64,000 bases of DNA from Triparma verrucosa. Its lineage: Eukaryota > Sar > Bolidophyceae > Parmales > Triparmaceae. Below the pieces are notes generated by a model. The model did no database searches. It saw nothing but the letters and a program-made list of their open reading frames with translations, and was not told where the DNA came from. Both the position numbers and the translations under genes were made by a program. This document shows positions 23,001-35,300 of this stretch, piece after piece. Every line of letters begins with the position of its first letter. Positions within the stretch are counted from its first letter, which is position 1. The stretch spans positions 62,001-126,000 of the forward strand of contig BRXX01000433.1 of assembly GCA_030267905.1 (NCBI GenBank), read 5' to 3'.

Positions 23001-26000
23001 AACATCTTCCTTCACTCCTATCCCAAGCAGAGGATCCTTGTCCTCAAGAACAATCTCATTGGCCTCTCCCTCAACTGCCTAACTCGGGCGCGCAGCGGAA
23101 AGGTGAAGGGGGAGGGAAAGGGTGGCTGGGGTAGCTGGTGGACAGGCGTGCTTCTGTTAGTGGAGGTAATGGGCGGGGCCGTTTACGAAGGGTTGTTGAA
23201 GGAGGAGGAAACAATAACGAGGTTGGAGAAAGAAAGTGCCACCAATACCACCACCACTTCCACTACTACTACCACCACTACTACCACTACCACAACGACC
23301 ACAACGACCAATGCAGGCTCGCCCATATCATCCTCAGAGAAGGAAGACAAACGCGAAAAGAACTCCGAGTACGAGCGCGCCAAACGCGAGAGCGCCAAGA
23401 AGAAACAGGAAATCGCCAACGCGCACAAGAAGATCACAAACGCCCTGAGAACCACCAAGGCAAATAAGGCGGAGAAGAAGGCCGAGGACGAAGCGGCCGC
23501 GGCTACCCTTCCCCCCAGTTTCTGGCCCCTCATCCCAGCAAGAGAGGCCGAACACGCGCTAGTGGAGTCGATGAACATCTTGGCTCTGCGGCAGACAAAA
23601 TCTAACTTGCCTCCTCCTTCTGGCGTGGTCCACGCCTGCCTCGGCGTCCTTTCGAGGTTGCTTCGCAACCACAAGCTAGCTACTAAGTTTCTCAAGAAGG
23701 GCGGCGCCGAGCTACTGTTGACGCTTCCTAACACTTGCAGATTCGCCGGGCTGCAGAACATCGTCGGCTGCATCCTCCGCCACGTTTTGAACGACCCGCA
23801 GACCCTGCAGGCGAGCATGGAGGCCGAGATAAGGACCGTCGTCGGCCGGCTGGCGGCGGGCAATAAAATCAGGGGCGGCGCGGCGGACAAGAATGGAGGA
23901 ATCGACCTCAAGAAATTCGTGGGAAATCTCAAGCAGCTCATGTGTCGCGACGCGGTTTGCTTTCTCAAGGCTGCAGCGTGCAGCGTCCTCATAGTGGACG
24001 AAGATGGCACCAAGTTCGTGAGGATGTTGAGTCCGGAAGTGAAGGCGACCACTTCTAAGAAACTAGCCAAGGCTTTCGGGACGGACAAAATTTCCGACGA
24101 TTCCCCCACGAATGCCTCCGCCAATAACCTCAGCCCGGCCCCCAACCCGCGCAAGCGCAGCAGGACCACCGACAGCGCCAAGCAGGGCGGCGACGCGAAG
24201 AAGGACGGCTCGTCTAAGGAGAAGTCTCCCCGTCGGCCCTCCAAGAAGGAGAGATCTGCGCAATCCCCGAAGCGCTCCAACGGGAAGGCTGCGCAGCTCT
24301 CTGATCGGTACGGAAGCTCGGCGCACTTTGTTGTGCTCAACGGTTCGCCGGCCAACCACGTGACGTCCCTCCTGTTCAACCGCCTGGTGAGCCAGGAAAC
24401 TCACGAAGGCTCCGGAAAGGAAGTCAAGGCTTTTCTGAACCAGCGGGATTTGTTGCACGTCTTGGCGGATTTGGTGATGGCGCTGCCCAATGTGGCCGCC
24501 GCCATCCACCGCTTCAAGGCAGCGCCAGGAAGTGGTGTGGAAATCTTGGAACATGCACTCAAGGGGGCGGAGGACCCTCCCAAGACGGCTGTGTCTTGGC
24601 TCCTGCACAAGATGCTCGTGCAGAAGCGCTCCTTTGACGACGATAACATTGACACGACAATCGAGGAGAACTTCGACAAGCTGAAGAGAGAGGGTAAAGT
24701 GAGGGTGGAGAAGTCTCAGAACACCGCTCGCCTCATCGTGGCGCTCTGCGCTAGGCAGGGCGAGGGCAGGAGGAGGGTCGTTCACGAGCTGAGCTGTTGT
24801 TTCAAGGGCAAGAGGATGAAGGGGGGCAACGACGAGATGGAGTCCTGGGCTCTCATGAGCTGGGGAGAGCTCTGCTTGGGTTTGATTTCACCCCGAAGCG
24901 GCTCAAATTCCAACAAGGAGGTCGAGCACTCGACTTCAACCCTCGCGTACGAGGTTGTTAAGCTCATGGTCGACTGTGGACTGGTGAGCTGCCTGATGGA
25001 CGCCCTCGGAGGCATCGAGCTGGAGCATCCGTTGGCCCCAGGGGTCGCCGGAACCATTGTGAGGTGTCTCGAAATTTTCAGCAGGAATTCCGTCAACGAT
25101 TGTCTGCTCAAGCTTCGCGAGAAGGAGAAGAAGAAACTTGAGGAGGATCACCCCAAGCCGGCGGCTCGACCGAAGGGGGCCCAGAGGGCCCAGAGCCTGG
25201 GCGGGCCCAGCAACAGGGGCGAGGCCGACTTTGCTGACGGAGAGGGCATGCTCGAGGACGGCTTCGACGAGGCCACCGCAATTCGAACTGCCGAGCGGGA
25301 GGAGATGACCTCCTTTGTCGAGGAGGTCATGGCGCTTGAGGGCGAGGACGGCCTGCTCGACGGCCCGGATCTTGAGATAGAGGTCGAAGAAGAAGATGAC
25401 GAGGATGACGAGGACGAGGACGAGGACGGAGATACCGAGGATGACGACAGCGCCGCCTTGATGGACGCTCATGGCTTTGGTTTGATGGGGTCGGATTCCG
25501 GGGGCGAGTCCGAGGAGAACAGCGATGACGATGACGATGACGATAGCGATCGCAGTATGAGCGATTCCATTGAGGACCAAACGGAGGACAGCGAGAGCGA
25601 GAGCGACATTGACGATGACGAAAATGATGATGGGGACAGCGACGGCGAGGAGGGAGAGGATGACGATGACATTACTGTTGAGTCTGGAGACGAAATCGTG
25701 TACGAGCCTAACTTTGACGGGGATATGGGCGTCGAGGGCGAGGAGGGACAGGATGACGACGACGTCATTGATGGGGACGGTGACGGGGACGAGGTGTTTT
25801 TCGGAGACGAGGATGATATGATCTTCCACGACGACGGAGACGACCGTATGGACGGCGGCGAGGGAGGTTGGACACGGGTGGAGGGAGGAGGCGATCCTGG
25901 CGAGATGGGTGGGCTGGGGGGAATGCTTTTCGAGAGTGGTTCGATGCGCGACGCAATGGGCGAAGCGATGAACGGCCTAGGTTTCGGGGACGGCAGGGCG

Positions 26001-29000
26001 GAGGCCATCATCAGCCAGATCATGCAGGGCACCGATCTGAGCGAGCTTGGTCCCATCGATAACCTCAGGATCAGTGTCAACGGAGCTGCACGCCAATTGC
26101 CTTCATCAGGGGCCCAAACTAGGGCCGTCCGCGAGGGATTCGTTTCAGGCGACCCGCGTCAGGCTACGCAGGTGGACGAAGGAGGGTTGAGCCTTCCCAG
26201 CACGAGGCAGAATATCTGGGGTGGAAGCGAACGGGTTAGCAGCAGCTTCGGGCGAAACCAAGAAGTAAGCAATATGGATGTGGCGCACTCGTTGGGAGTC
26301 ACTGGCGGCAGCAGGGGCAGGCAGGTTGAGGGTGTGGTTGCTTTCAACGACAACGACGACCTGACCGCCTTGGGGCTGCCCAGAACTGACGAGAGGCCGG
26401 ATCCCAATGGCCGGAATGCGTCCAGAAGGGACCGATCCTTCATGAGTGCTAGGGACGACGCCCTCGCTAGGGCCGGCGGAGGAGGAGGCATCGGGTCCTT
26501 GCCCAACATTCAAGGGTTGGAAACGAGTCTCTTCCCAAACGGCGTCGCGATGGGCGCGCACATGAGTCAGAGCAGGGTCGGAGTCAGGCACCCTCTTCTG
26601 GAGGGGATTGCCCTTCCGAGCTTGAACTCTCCCGGCAGCTTCTTCCAGCCCCACGGCCTGAGGGACTCCGTCGTGCCGAATTCTGGCGGAGTAGCGGGCA
26701 ATATGGGGATGCAAACTTCTTCCTCAGGAGCCCAGACTGTCCTGAGGCTCATTACCGGCGCCGACGGACTCCCTTATATTGAGGGTAGCCGAGGGGGCGG
26801 GGTTGGGGGCCGGGGGGGAGGAGGAAGTGGGGGGGCTGCCGGATTATCCTCGAGGTGGGCCGACGACGGCGGCATGGTCGACGGCAGATTTGCCCAGGGG
26901 GTGGTCGGAGAATGGGAAAGGATGTTGGAAGGCGGGTTGCAGCGAAATCCGACAGGATCAGCAGGAGTAGGAGCTGGAGCAGGAGCAGGAGCTGACGTTT
27001 TGGACCCTCCACTAGCTCAAGAGCTCGAGGGCGAGCAGACTGGGCAGATCGAGCAGACCGAGCAGGATGTCACTAATGTGGTCGACACTACAGGTACAGG
27101 TACTGGTACTAGTGGAGGCGAAGGAGAAGGAGGGGGCGAGATGGATGATTCGCAAGTGCCCTTGTTACCTGTGCCTCCGATTACGAGGCCTTCTCCAGCG
27201 CCTGCTCCAGCGCTTGCTCCAGCGCCTGCTCCAGTTGCTGCACCAATAGCTACTCCAGCACCGACAGAAAACTACCACGACGATGATGACGAGGATGAGG
27301 AGGAGGAGGAAGAGGCCAGACTCCTTGCTGCGGCAATCGCAATGAGCAACGCGACTGGATCGCAGCCCGAACCCGATGTCGGTGACGTTGATGTTCCGCC
27401 ACAGCCCCCTATCATTACCACAACGACTACCCCTCCAGAGCCGTCGCCAGCAGAAATAGCACCGACACCGGCTGCCGCCCCCGCCCCCGCCCCCGCTCCC
27501 ACCCCTGCTCCCGCCCCCGCTCCCACACCTGCCTCCACAGGCCTTCAGTGCCCTCCTGGAATGGATCAAGAGGTCTTCGACTCCCTTCCTGATTTTATGA
27601 AGCAGGAAGTAGTGGACATGCACACCAGCAGCACCACGCAAATCACCGAGGAACTCGACCCGAACTCAGGACTTGACCCCGAGGCCCTTGCCGCCCTACC
27701 TCCAGAAATGCGAAGAGAGATCATTGCGCAGGAGGCTGAGGAGAGGCGGCGTCGCGAGGGCGCCAGCGAGCCCCCCGCTGATCCGTCAAGGGCGCAGGAG
27801 ATGGACAACGCAAGTTTCCTCGCTTCTTTGGCGCCCGAGCTGAGGGAAGAAGTGCTAGTTTCCGCCGACGACAGCTTCCTCAGTACTTTGAACGCGAGCC
27901 TGCAGGCCGAGGCGCAACTGCTCCGGGAGAGGATGATGAATCAATCTCAGGCGCGTCTGGCCGCCGCAGAGCAGCGGCTGCAGGATGAGCAGACGCAAGC
28001 AGCTTCCTCCGCTGGCGGCTCGTCAAGGCAGAGGTCCGAGCAGAGCAGGCAGAGAGCTTCGTACAAGGAGCTCAAGGACGAGATGAAGAAGAAGGGAATG
28101 ATGAAGGTCGAAAAGAGCCGCGACGGCTTCATCACGAGCTTGCAGGGCTCTGTCAGGCTGAGGGAGAAGCCGAACTTTGTCGACGAGGCCGACATGATCA
28201 ATCTCCTGCGGCTGATGTTCCTCGTCTCACCGATCCGCCCCCAGAGGCTTGTTCAGAAGCTCTTCTTCAACTTATCCGCGCTGCCCAAGGTCAGGAAGAT
28301 TGTTTTAGAGGTCATCATCCTGCTTCTGAAGAACGACAGCATTGGAGTGAGAAGATTGGTGAGGGGCCTCGGGCAGGAGGAGGGTAATGGGGAGGACGCC
28401 GCTGATGACATGATGGAAGTCGACAGCGAGCAAACTTTTCCGCCGACGATGCTGATTGGCGTCCCCCCCGACGTGGACCACGGAATGCCTTGGAACATGA
28501 ACCGCAGGACGAGGAACAGCTTCATGGCGCACGCCATCGCGGCGAACCTTCCCACGAGTGCCCACGGATCTGGCAGCGAGATCCCCTCCATCGTTGCGAG
28601 GAGGCTGGTCGACACGCTTTGGTACCTGTCAAAGAATTCTCCGAACATCGCTCGTGAGCTGCTGATGGACGGCGGCTTTGAGCAGCTTCTAGATTTGTTG
28701 AGGCTCGACGTTTGGATCAAAAGCGCGGGCAACTTGGAGAGCTGCCTCCTCTTGCTGGACACCATAGCGGCCCCTTTGGTCGCCCTTCCCGAGGTTGTTG
28801 ATAAGTGTTTTGAGGGAGGGGAGAAGGAGGAGAAGGAGAAGGAGGGTGGAGAGGGGGGGGAGAGAGGGGCGAGCCAGCCCATGGACGTCGTTAAGGAGGA
28901 TGAAGGAGGGGGGGAAAGTAAGGATGAAGGGAAGGAAGACGAAGTCATCGAGATTCCTCCCGAGATGGGATCCAATGGCAAGGCCGCGAAGTACGTCTTC

Positions 29001-32000
29001 GTAAGAATCCCTCGGCCCGTCATTGGCGTCGAGAGGCTCAGCCTGCTCTGCGGAATCCTTCGCCTGGAGGCCTGCAAAGATTCCTCTTTCGGCAAGGTCA
29101 TGACCATTATGGGGAGCCTGTCGAGGGTCCGCGAGAATCGCCAAATTTTGCTTAAGGAGCTCGGAACCGTCGCGGAGAGTTTAGGGGGGGATGCTTTAAG
29201 GGATTTGACGGAGCTCAACGAGAAGCTCAGCATGGCCACCAAGGAGGTGAGAAGTGGAGAGCGGCAAATGCCCAAGGGAGCGAAGCGACATAAAACCCCT
29301 ATGTGATATTATTATTAAATTAATAGAAAACCTGTTAGGGTTGAGCGAATGAAGATAGAGGTTTGCTCGAGAATTTCTACTAGTACGAAGCCAAAACTAC
29401 GAGGAGTGAACCGACGAGTTGGAGTTCGGCAATTCAACCACATCGTTCTAACTCGTTAACGGCATTCGCTCGTCGCAGTTCGAAGATGAAAAGAAAGAGA
29501 AGGGCGATGAGGATAAGGTCATCAAGAGCAACAAAAAAATTCCTGCTTCGGCCCTCACTTTGAGCACCACCAGCGCAGAACTCCGTCTGTTGAGGGTTCT
29601 GCAGAGTGTCGTGAACTTGGAGAGTAGCGGCTCCATGCTGACCAAGTTGGACTTGACCGCTCTCTGGAGCGAGTTGACCAAGTGCCTGAAGTTCGTTTCC
29701 AAGCTTGAAGGGCTGGGAGAGGTGGAGGAGGGAGAGGGGGTGGAGGAGGACGAGAAGGTCTCTGCGGAGGGTGGCGGCAGCGGCGCGGGGAATAATGACG
29801 TCTCTGGAGATGCCGCGGACATTAGCGGGATTTCAGGGGACGGCGCGCCCGCGGCGGCCAAGTTGAGCCAGAGCACCTCTGCAGCCGCTCTCGTCAACAG
29901 GTTTTTGCCCTCGATCCAGTCCTTCTTTTTGTTGGCGACGACGAAGAAGGACGAGGAGGACAAGATGGCCCCTGTCAAGTTAACCAGGGTTGACAGGTGA
30001 GCGGGTGTGAGAATTAAGTCAAAATTCGAGGACTCTTCGAGGAGCGAAGTGACGAGCTGAGAATCTAATTCTAACACATTGAACTCGTCGCAGCATCACC
30101 GGAAAGCAGCTGGTGAACGAGACCCAGGAGGCGCTCAAGGGCCTTGTCGGGGGACAGTCCTTGCTGCAGTTCGTCAAGATGAACCGCGTGCTACTGAATG
30201 CGTTGATCAGGTCGACGCCAAATCTTCTAGAAAAGTCCTTGAAGGCGCTCGTGGAGGTGAAGCCGCTGCGAGGATTCCTTGACTTTGATGTCAAAAGGAA
30301 GTACTTCAGCAATTTGTTGAAGAGGAAGAGGTGAGAGACGAGGAGCATGAAGAATTCATGGCCAGTACATCCGTGCGTAATGGGGCTGGGTAACGGGTTC
30401 AAGGGCGAAGCGGCGATACTCCCTTGTGACTAGCTGCGCTCGTCAATTTCGCCAAACTTCCGTACGTAATGTCGCTGCTGCCAATTTCTTTGCCGTTTCT
30501 AACCATGAACGTTCCTTCCTTTGCGACTCGCTTCACTCCTCTCAGGAGCTCGGCCAACAGGAGGTACGGGAGCGTGAGACTCAATGTCAGGAGGGATCAC
30601 ATCTTCGAGGACAGCTACCACCAGCTGCGCCTGCGTTCGGCGGAGGAGATGAGGGGAAGGCTGTCCGTCAACTTTGCAGGCGAGGAGGGCGTCGACGCAG
30701 GAGGAGTGAGCCGTGAGTTTTACGCGGTTCTGGCCAGGGAGATGTTCAATCCCAATTACGCTTTGTTTGTTGCGTCGCAAGACGGCTGCACGTTCTCCCC
30801 CAACGAGAATAGTTACATCAACGGCGACCACTTGAGTTACTTCAAGTTCATCGGGAGGATCGTGGGCAAGGCCATCTGCGACGGCTTTTTGCTGGACGCG
30901 CACTTCACGAGGTCGTTCTACAAGCACTGCTTGGGTGATAGTGTTGATCACCACGACATGCAGGCCGTCGATCCGGAGGTGAGGAAGTTGTATGTGGTCT
31001 CCGCACTATCACCGCTACGCCATTCTAACCCTTTAACTCGTCGCAGTACTACAAGAACCTCAAGAGCATTCTCAACTACAACTTGGAGGACTTGGGGCTT
31101 GAGCTCACCTTCAGCGACGAGAAGGAAAGGTGAGAAGCTGCGAGGAGCGGAGCGAGGTGCTGCGAATGCGGCGTATTTTGTTAATTTGTTTGACTGCAAT
31201 ATCGTTAATGCTTCTGCGACCTACTACTATGTCACTCTAATTTTTAACGCCACCTTCATTCACAGCTTCGGACGCCTTATCACTCGAGATCTGATTCCCA
31301 ATGGCAGGAATATTGCCGTCACGGAGCAGAACAAGGGCGAATACGTGAAGGTGAGATTTTTTTTCGAGGAGAGAAGGCATGTTTACAAAATAGTCCGTCT
31401 CCGAATTGCAACGTTGCTGTCAATTCCATCGATGTTTCTAACGCCAAAACATAATCTTCCATGAAACTCGCTTCGCTTGTACAGGCGGTGTGCGAGAATC
31501 GTTTGACGAATTCGATTCGCAGTCAGTTGGATGCCTTCTTGACGGGGCTGCACGAGTTGGTAGACAAGGTGAGAAGTTTGTGAGGAGCGAAGCGAAGAGT
31601 TGGGAATAAGGCACTTTCGCTTGTTGTTCGCTTGTTGTACTCTAGTAGCTTTAGTCTTGAGAACACCACCAACAGCTACGCAATTCTAACTCTTTGATGC
31701 CAATCTTCGCGCGACTCGCTACGCTCGGCGCAGGATTTACTCGCGCTCTTCAACGCGAGGGAGCTCGAGCTCTTGATATCTGGAATGCCGAGAATCGACA
31801 TTGACGATCTGCGAGCCAACACCGAATACTCCGGAGGGTACAAGGCTTCAGACAGGATTGTTGGATGGTTCTGGAAGATAGTCGGCGAAATGACCGAGAA
31901 CGAAAAAGCTTCATTTGTCATGTTCTTCAGCGGAAGCAGCAAGGTTCCGTTGGAGGGCTTTGCCGCGCTGCAAGGAATGAGGGGCATTCAGAAGTTCAGC

Positions 32001-32150
32001 CTGAACAAGGCGTTCGATCGCAACAGCTTGCCCGCCGCGCACACATGCTTCAACAGTATCGACCTCCCGGACTACGAGTCGGAGGATATTCTTAGGGAAA
32101 AGCTACTCTACGCAGTCAACGAGGGCGCCACTGGATTTGGGTTTGCGTAA
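17099..32150 (+). CDS. HUWE1: HUWE1/Tom1-type giant HECT E3 ubiquitin ligase
   Basis: Twelve exons join in phase: 17099-17278, 17490-17861, 17977-18977, 19080-20341, 20476-29246, 29479-29996, 30094-30330, 30546-30978, 31047-31129, 31266-31350, 31485-31568 and 31734-32150, giving 4480 residues (human HUWE1 has 4374). The N-terminus is an armadillo-like DUF908/DUF913 region. A UBA domain lies near 1505-1545 (QQLSDMGFNRDHVIEGM). A very acidic tract covers about 2570-2735. Ubiquitin-binding motifs near 3300-3400 read SLPDFMKQEV, ALPPEMRREI and SLAPELREEV. The HECT domain is about 4117-4480 with catalytic Cys near 4447 in LPAAHTCFNSIDLP, 33 residues from the end as in the human enzyme. It transfers ubiquitin to nuclear and cytosolic substrates. 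Poly-Thr and Pro-Ala repeats are local low complexity. Confidence 0.96.
20342..20475 (+). mobile_element. Introner-like intron, 3' module only
   Basis: The 3' half reads AACTCATCGCTTCGCTCC and ends CGCCGCAG, matching the family 3' module. The 5' half is a purine-rich stretch (GTAAGGAAGGAAGG) without the inverted repeat. Confidence 0.65.
23252..23313 (+). repeat. ACC/ACT microsatellite coding poly-Thr
   Basis: A run of ACC, ACT and ACA codons inside the 8.8-kb exon encodes about 20 consecutive threonines in a loop of the HUWE1-like protein. Confidence 0.85.
29247..29478 (+). mobile_element. Composite introner-like intron
   Basis: Two 5'-type repeats lie in one 232-nt intron: GGGAGCGAAGCGACATAA near 29277 and GAGGAGTGAACCGACGAGTT near 29400. 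They are followed by a decayed 3' module (TTCTAACTCGTTAACGGC...CGTCGCAG). This looks like one copy inserted into or fused with another. Confidence 0.7.
29997..30093 (+). mobile_element. Introner-like intron
   Basis: It contains CGAGGAGCGAAGTGACGAGC followed by TTCTAACACATTGAACTCGTCGCAG-type 3' ends with a short spacer, so the two repeats nearly touch. It is 97 nt long and splits an Arg/Ser codon after AG. Confidence 0.75.
30979..31046 (+). mobile_element. Introner-like intron, minimal 68-nt form
   Basis: The intron has the box CACTATCACCGCTACG, then ATTCTAACCC and AACTCGTCGCAG. The 5' inverted repeat is missing. It falls inside the HECT domain, in phase 0. Confidence 0.8.
31130..31265 (+). 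mobile_element. Introner-like intron with intact 5' repeat
   Basis: It begins GTGAGAAGCTGCGAGGAGCG, the best match to the family 5' terminus. The 3' end has drifted (CACCTTCATTCACAG). Confidence 0.75.
31569..31733 (+). mobile_element. Introner-like intron with both repeats
   Basis: The 5' end has GTGAGGAGCGAAGCGAAGAG. The 3' part has AGCTACGCAATTCTAACTC followed by CGACTCGCTACGCTCGGCG and CAG. It lies just upstream of the last HECT exon. Confidence 0.8.
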
Positions 32151-32319
32151 GGATGATAATTTAATGTAATTAGTATTAGTTTAGTGGAATTGAGTGGGGG
32201 GGGGGGGAAGTAAAGGGAGTTTTTGGTGGGATCTTAGGTTGGGAAGTAAAAATGAAATGTGGTTTTCAAATGCATTTCGTACCATTATTTTTTCGTTGTT
32301 ATAAACTTAAACCTTAGCT

Positions 32320-35300
32320 TCAGCCCTTTGAGAAGGAACCGAACCGTTTTAGCCGAGAAAAGAAACCGCCCTTCTCATCAGGATTATCTGCCGTAGACTC
32401 CTCGAGGTCTTGAGCCGAAACGCCATCCCCAAAAATATTGTCCCAGTCCTCGTGCTCGAGGTTGTCGACCCAACGCTTGACGACCCCCCTTTCCACGGGA
32501 ATTGCATATAGAGATTCGTCGAGGTCGACGCCGTCGGAATCAGAGTCAGACGATTCGACAACTTCCACCGCACTGGGCACGTACGAGAGGTCCTTGTAAT
32601 AGCCCGCGCCCTTGGAACCGACCTTGTAAACCTCGCCTTTCCTCGGCCCCACGAATGTAGACGCCTTCACCACGAACTCGCCCTCCGCGCCTATGGTTAC
32701 GCCCACGCCCACCATTGTGTTCACTTCATTGGGAGTAGAGTCCTTCTTCTTCTTCTTCTTTTTCTTCTTCTTCTTCTTCTTCCTCTGCATCTCGGGTTGA
32801 CCTTCCGCTTCCTCCTCAACGACGTCAGGGCTAGCACCGTTGAAAACAGAAATCTCCTGCCTCGGTTGCAAGCGCTCCTCCTGAAATTTTGTTATCCTGG
32901 ATTCAATGAGCTCGATGATATTTTCCAAGCAATTGTGATAGACGTGGGCCTCCTCACCCGACACCGACCCGTAGCGATCCGAGGCGTCCGTCACGAGCTT
33001 GGCCAGCCTTAATATTGTCTCTTTTTTCGCTGCCGTCTCATTCACGTACGTTTTCTTGATTTCGTCAAAGAGGTGCGGGCGGTTGCTCTCGACGCGAGTG
33101 AAGGTCAATTCAAAGCCGAGGCCGTTCATAACGGCAGGGTAGCAGGTGGTCCTCGCGGTGAGAGAGGCTTTCCACGTTTTGCTGACGTCTCCGTCTCCGT
33201 CTCCGGGAGCGCGAAACAATTCAACAGATTCGAGAAGTTCGACCTCGGAGAGACCCTTCAAGACGCCCTCCTCGAAATCCAACGGCGACTGTCCGACGTC
33301 AGGAAAGAACGGATCCTCCGATTCCAAGCTGTTCTTGGGGAGCTTTATCTTCTCGTAAACGTATTTGTAACGCTCTTCTAAATACAGCTCCAGAGCGTTC
33401 ATGACGGAGACCTCGGGATACGTGTAGGTCAGCTGTAGAATGAACTTTCTGCGCCCACGTTCGTTTTCAATCTTCTGGGCAGTCTTCTTCGTTACGACTG
33501 CCTTTTTTTGCTTCTGTTGGCGGCCTTTCTTGACCTTCATATCCGCCTCCTTGATCTGCTTCGCCTTGCCTACCCCTAGTTTTGATGCGTAGGCCGCAAG
33601 AGATTCCCTGCTAGGGAGGGGGTTGCAGTAAAGGCTCTTTTGGCCACCGATGGTCTTCAAGGAGCTGTAGACATCAAGGACGTCCAAGCTTCCGAATCCC
33701 GCAAAAGGTTCGTCGCCCAAGTAACCCTTAATGAGGAGGTCTCGCCAGAATTGCGTCACAGGATCCGTGCTGAGAGGTTTGACTTCGGATTTGGGTTTGT
33801 AGCCGAGAGGCTTTAGGCGGCGCCACGGAAAGGCAGCGTACTTCCACGCCATCTTCGCGGTACTGTTGTCCAAGCAGTCAGCGAGAATGGTGATAGCGTT
33901 TGGCCCAAGCAGGCCGTCAGCTGCGAGGAGCGAAGCGACGAGTTAGAAATATGTGGCGGTATAGTGGCCAGATGCATTTCTCACCGCCGAGGAAAATCCT
34001 TTCCAGCATCTCGACTCGGTCTTTTGGTCCATCGTTCGGAAACAATAAGCGGTCATTCAAAATATTGACAAGACCATCGGTAGTCTTTTTCTGCTTCGTC
34101 TTTTTTTTTCGCCTTCCAGCGATTTGCTGGCCTCGTTGACCTACAATTTGCTTGCCTCGTTGAGCTGCCTTTTCAACTTTCTCTTTCTTGGCGGCATCCT
34201 CCTCTCGTTTCTTCCTCTCCGCTTCAAAAAGCCTTAAATATTCATTGATATCATCCACTTGAACGCAAAACACTCCTTCGTTCCTAGACGACTGAAGCTG
34301 GTTACGTTGTGTCTTGGATAATAATTCAGTCATCGGCTCGTAGACGATCACTTCAACGTCTTTGGAAAATTTTGCGGACGAGTGGGAAACGCCAAGCTTC
34401 TTGATCTGGTAGCTGACCTCTTTGAAGCGTCTGTCGCGGTGGCGTCCGCTCTTATTCATCATGATTGTCACCTTCTTGCCCACGAAGAGGACGAGCTTTG
34501 TCTGACGGTCAAGGTCTTCGAGACCGAGGAGTCTGCAGCATTTTCCGCAGACGTGGGACTTGTAAAATTCCGCGAACCCCTTCTCCATCCTGTTTGTCCT
34601 CTGATCGAAGTCTCCATTGTTCTGGTGGATAACCGGGTCGGAGAGCGTGAACCATTTTTGGTTGTCCTCATTCTCGATGACGCCCTGGATGTCGCAAACC
34701 ATCTCCTTGTGCTCCGACTTCAGGTGAGTGAAATGCGTGAACGCCTGCGCAATGTCGCTGATCATGTCGTCCTCTACCTTCTTTTCCTCCTTCAGCCTCT
34801 GCTCTTCCTTCTCGGCCTCGGTGAGTTCAGGCTCGGCAGGTTTGTCCTTTTCGGACCCTTGTTGGAGCGCTGCGACGAGTTAGAATATGGTAGAACGGTA
34901 AAATGGCCGAAATTCAAGCGCACAGTGCCTCACCTTCGTTATCGTAATCCTCCGAATCCTCGTCCTCCTCATCGCCCTCTTCAAATACCTCCAAGGGCAT
35001 ATCATTTTCGCTCTTCTTCAGGAGCTCCTCCTCCACACTGGTGGTGGGGACAACGTGCAGATCCATGAGCTCGTACTTCGCCCAAACGCGGCCTATGTCT
35101 TCGAGAGATACCTCGTTGTACAGGTCGGTCTTCCCGAGGAGGGCATGGACCTGGTTCTGGTTGACGCTCTTTTTGGTTCGAATCATCAGGAGAAGCTTCG
35201 CAGAAATGATTCGGAGATCATCCCTTGGGGCGCCACACTCGGTGGCCTCCCTGGTGATGCAGCAACTTTCCAAGATGTTCTTCGTTTGAGACGCGCTGTC

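Noticed and set aside
23183..24379. A 398-codon minus-strand open frame under the HUWE1 gene
   Set aside because: It lies wholly inside the large HUWE1 exon, and its poly-Val run is just the complement of the poly-Thr microsatellite.
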